A stretch of DNA of 64,000 bases from Halomonas huangheensis (GTDB lineage: Bacteria; Pseudomonadota; Gammaproteobacteria; Pseudomonadales; Halomonadaceae), in contig NZ_CP013106.1 of assembly GCF_001431725.1 (NCBI RefSeq), positions 4,278,001-4,342,000 of the forward strand, read 5' to 3'. Each line of letters opens with the position of its first letter. Positions within the stretch are counted from its first letter, which is position 1. Below the pieces are notes generated by a model. That model was given only the letters and a program-made list of their open reading frames with translations, had not been told where the DNA came from and did not search any database. Positions 62,941 to 64,000 of the stretch are shown in pieces. Position numbers and translations under genes: made by a program.

Positions 62941-63933
62941 TTAGCTGATTTGCATGCGAAGTCCAGATTTATATGCTTTGTTATCGCCAATCATTTCTTC
63001 CGCCAACGCAAAATTATCTTTCTCACAAAAAACATACTGCTCTGAAAATGACACTTGCAAACTATTAAGAAACCTTACATTATTAGCAGACTGCTTAATT
63101 GGATTTCCGCTCTCATAGGCATTCCCTAGCTCTATCAAGCCAAGAGGATTGTTTAATTGTTGTAAAAGGGGAGATGCGATAGCTATTAAGGCTTTGACCT
63201 GGCGCTTCCCATTAATTGCAGCTTCAGAAATAGAGGGGCATGTTAATGCAAGTGTTAGAGATGACGACAGTGGCAAGTGTATTTGTATACCTTTAAGGGC
63301 GACACCCAAGTTACCCAAAAAACCCATATCCACTTCGTTATATAGAGTAACTGGATTATCAGATATAAAAAATGGGTCGTGAGTGCTCGTTTCATAGAGA
63401 ACCCATGATTTAGCCATTAAATGCGCAACGGTTTCTCTTTGGTCAAGAATTAGTTCTAGAAATAGGTTTTTACGTTCACTTGACCCTTCTGAACCTAACT
63501 CTTCCTCTATTTGCTCGCGAGTCGAGCCAATTGCAGCGAGCTTTCCCGTCAACGCGCCAACAACATGCTCAATGCGAAGAAATTCACCATACGACCTAGA
63601 CCGCTGAACCGCTATAAATGTCGCGATTTTAAACCTGTCAACTTCAGACAGCCATCCAATGCTATTCGTTTCGATGATTCGCTTTATTAGTGGCGCAGCT
63701 TCAGTTTCATAGATCCCCAAAATAGGCTCTAAACTTGCTCTCTCAGGATGATTTTCAATATTATAGAAAGTATTTCTTGTTGTTGCATCAAAAACTGACT
63801 GCTGAAATCTTCGAGAGCTTTTTTTATCAAAAGTATACAACCTTCTTTTTTTTCCTTTTTTCCCAAAACCAAACTTATCCAAGAGAAAGCGTGGTACAGT
63901 GTGTTGCTTTTTGACGTCCGTAGTAATTTTCAA
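62941..63933 (-). CDS. DUF4238 family protein
   Basis: A 330-residue protein with the family opening KKQHTVPRFLLDKFG, then FIAVQRSRSYGEF and the late FFISDNPVTLYNE motif, all typical of DUF4238. Its biochemical role is unknown; members are scattered on mobile elements and some occur near defence genes. AT-rich composition differs from the GC-rich core block beside it, indicating cargo. The start ATG is at 63933; the remaining 67 bases of the window hold no gene. Confidence 0.8.
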   Translation of the reverse strand: MKITTDVKKQHTVPRFLLDKFGFGKKGKKRRLYTFDKKSSRRFQQSVFDATTRNTFYNIENHPERASLEPILGIYETEAAPLIKRIIETNSIGWLSEVDRFKIATFIAVQRSRSYGEFLRIEHVVGALTGKLAAIGSTREQIEEELGSEGSSERKNLFLELILDQRETVAHLMAKSWVLYETSTHDPFFISDNPVTLYNEVDMGFLGNLGVALKGIQIHLPLSSSLTLALTCPSISEAAINGKRQVKALIAIASPLLQQLNNPLGLIELGNAYESGNPIKQSANNVRFLNSLQVSFSEQYVFCEKDNFALAEEMIGDNKAYKSGLRMQIS

Positions 63934-64000
63934 AGGTTACTCACTATCATTTCATTTAATACAGAAAAACTAACGTAGAGCACACTGGAGACCTTGATGC

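Overview
The window looks like a piece of the chromosome of a gammaproteobacterium of the Halomonas type. This is inferred from the GC-rich coding style, the fused nuoCD in a full nuoA-N operon, rnk, and a cluster for demethylating methylated compounds typical of organisms that live on compatible solutes. No 16S rRNA gene is present to confirm it.

Positions 1-34.9 kb are ordinary chromosome. A three-gene membrane-bound dehydrogenase of the gluconate/alcohol type (small Tat-like subunit, FAD GMC subunit, triheme cytochrome c) runs leftward at 0-3.8 kb. A secreted alpha/beta hydrolase follows. Next comes a tetrahydrofolate-linked demethylation module (5.7-13.6 kb): a MetF-like protein, a DmdA/GcvT-like aminomethyltransferase, a dimethylglycine-dehydrogenase-like FAD/T-protein fusion, an AraC regulator with a DJ-1/PfpI-type domain, and formate-THF ligase. 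Then gdhA, rnk, a CBS-domain protein, the complete 13-gene NADH dehydrogenase operon (17.2-32.3 kb, leftward), and a periplasmic metallo-beta-lactamase-fold hydrolase divergent from a LysR regulator.

At 34,974-35,026 the 3' half of a tRNA-Thr(TGT) gene lies alone, without its 5' half. This is the expected scar of an element integrated into a tRNA gene. Its orientation says the element extends rightward past the end of the window. Everything after it is mobile: IS110 fragments around an efflux pump/AraC pair, a tyrosine recombinase overlapping a MobH-type relaxase, a 5.4 kb cargo block bounded by two copies of the relaxase 5' end, a HEPN/zinc-ribbon protein, and an SOS cassette (SRAP protein and umuDC sharing one LexA box). 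Further right is an AT-rich operon encoding what appears to be a graspetide (omega-ester RiPP). The element ends in the window with a leftward block (SNF2-like helicase, DNA methyltransferase-like protein, ArdC-like antirestriction protein and small unknown proteins) and a DUF4238 protein. The conjugation pilus genes are not in the window.

The two most interesting signals are these. (1) The graspetide operon at 49.9-52.1 kb has a MvdD-like ATP-grasp ligase, a 162-residue precursor with a PxxxR leader motif and four identical-spacing T-x-T-x4-E-x-D-D cores, and a multi-pass membrane protein. (2) A family of seven GC-rich hairpins, at least six with the same architecture but different, compensated stems, each sits about 20-30 nt upstream of a start codon in the leftward gene block at 57.4-62.5 kb.
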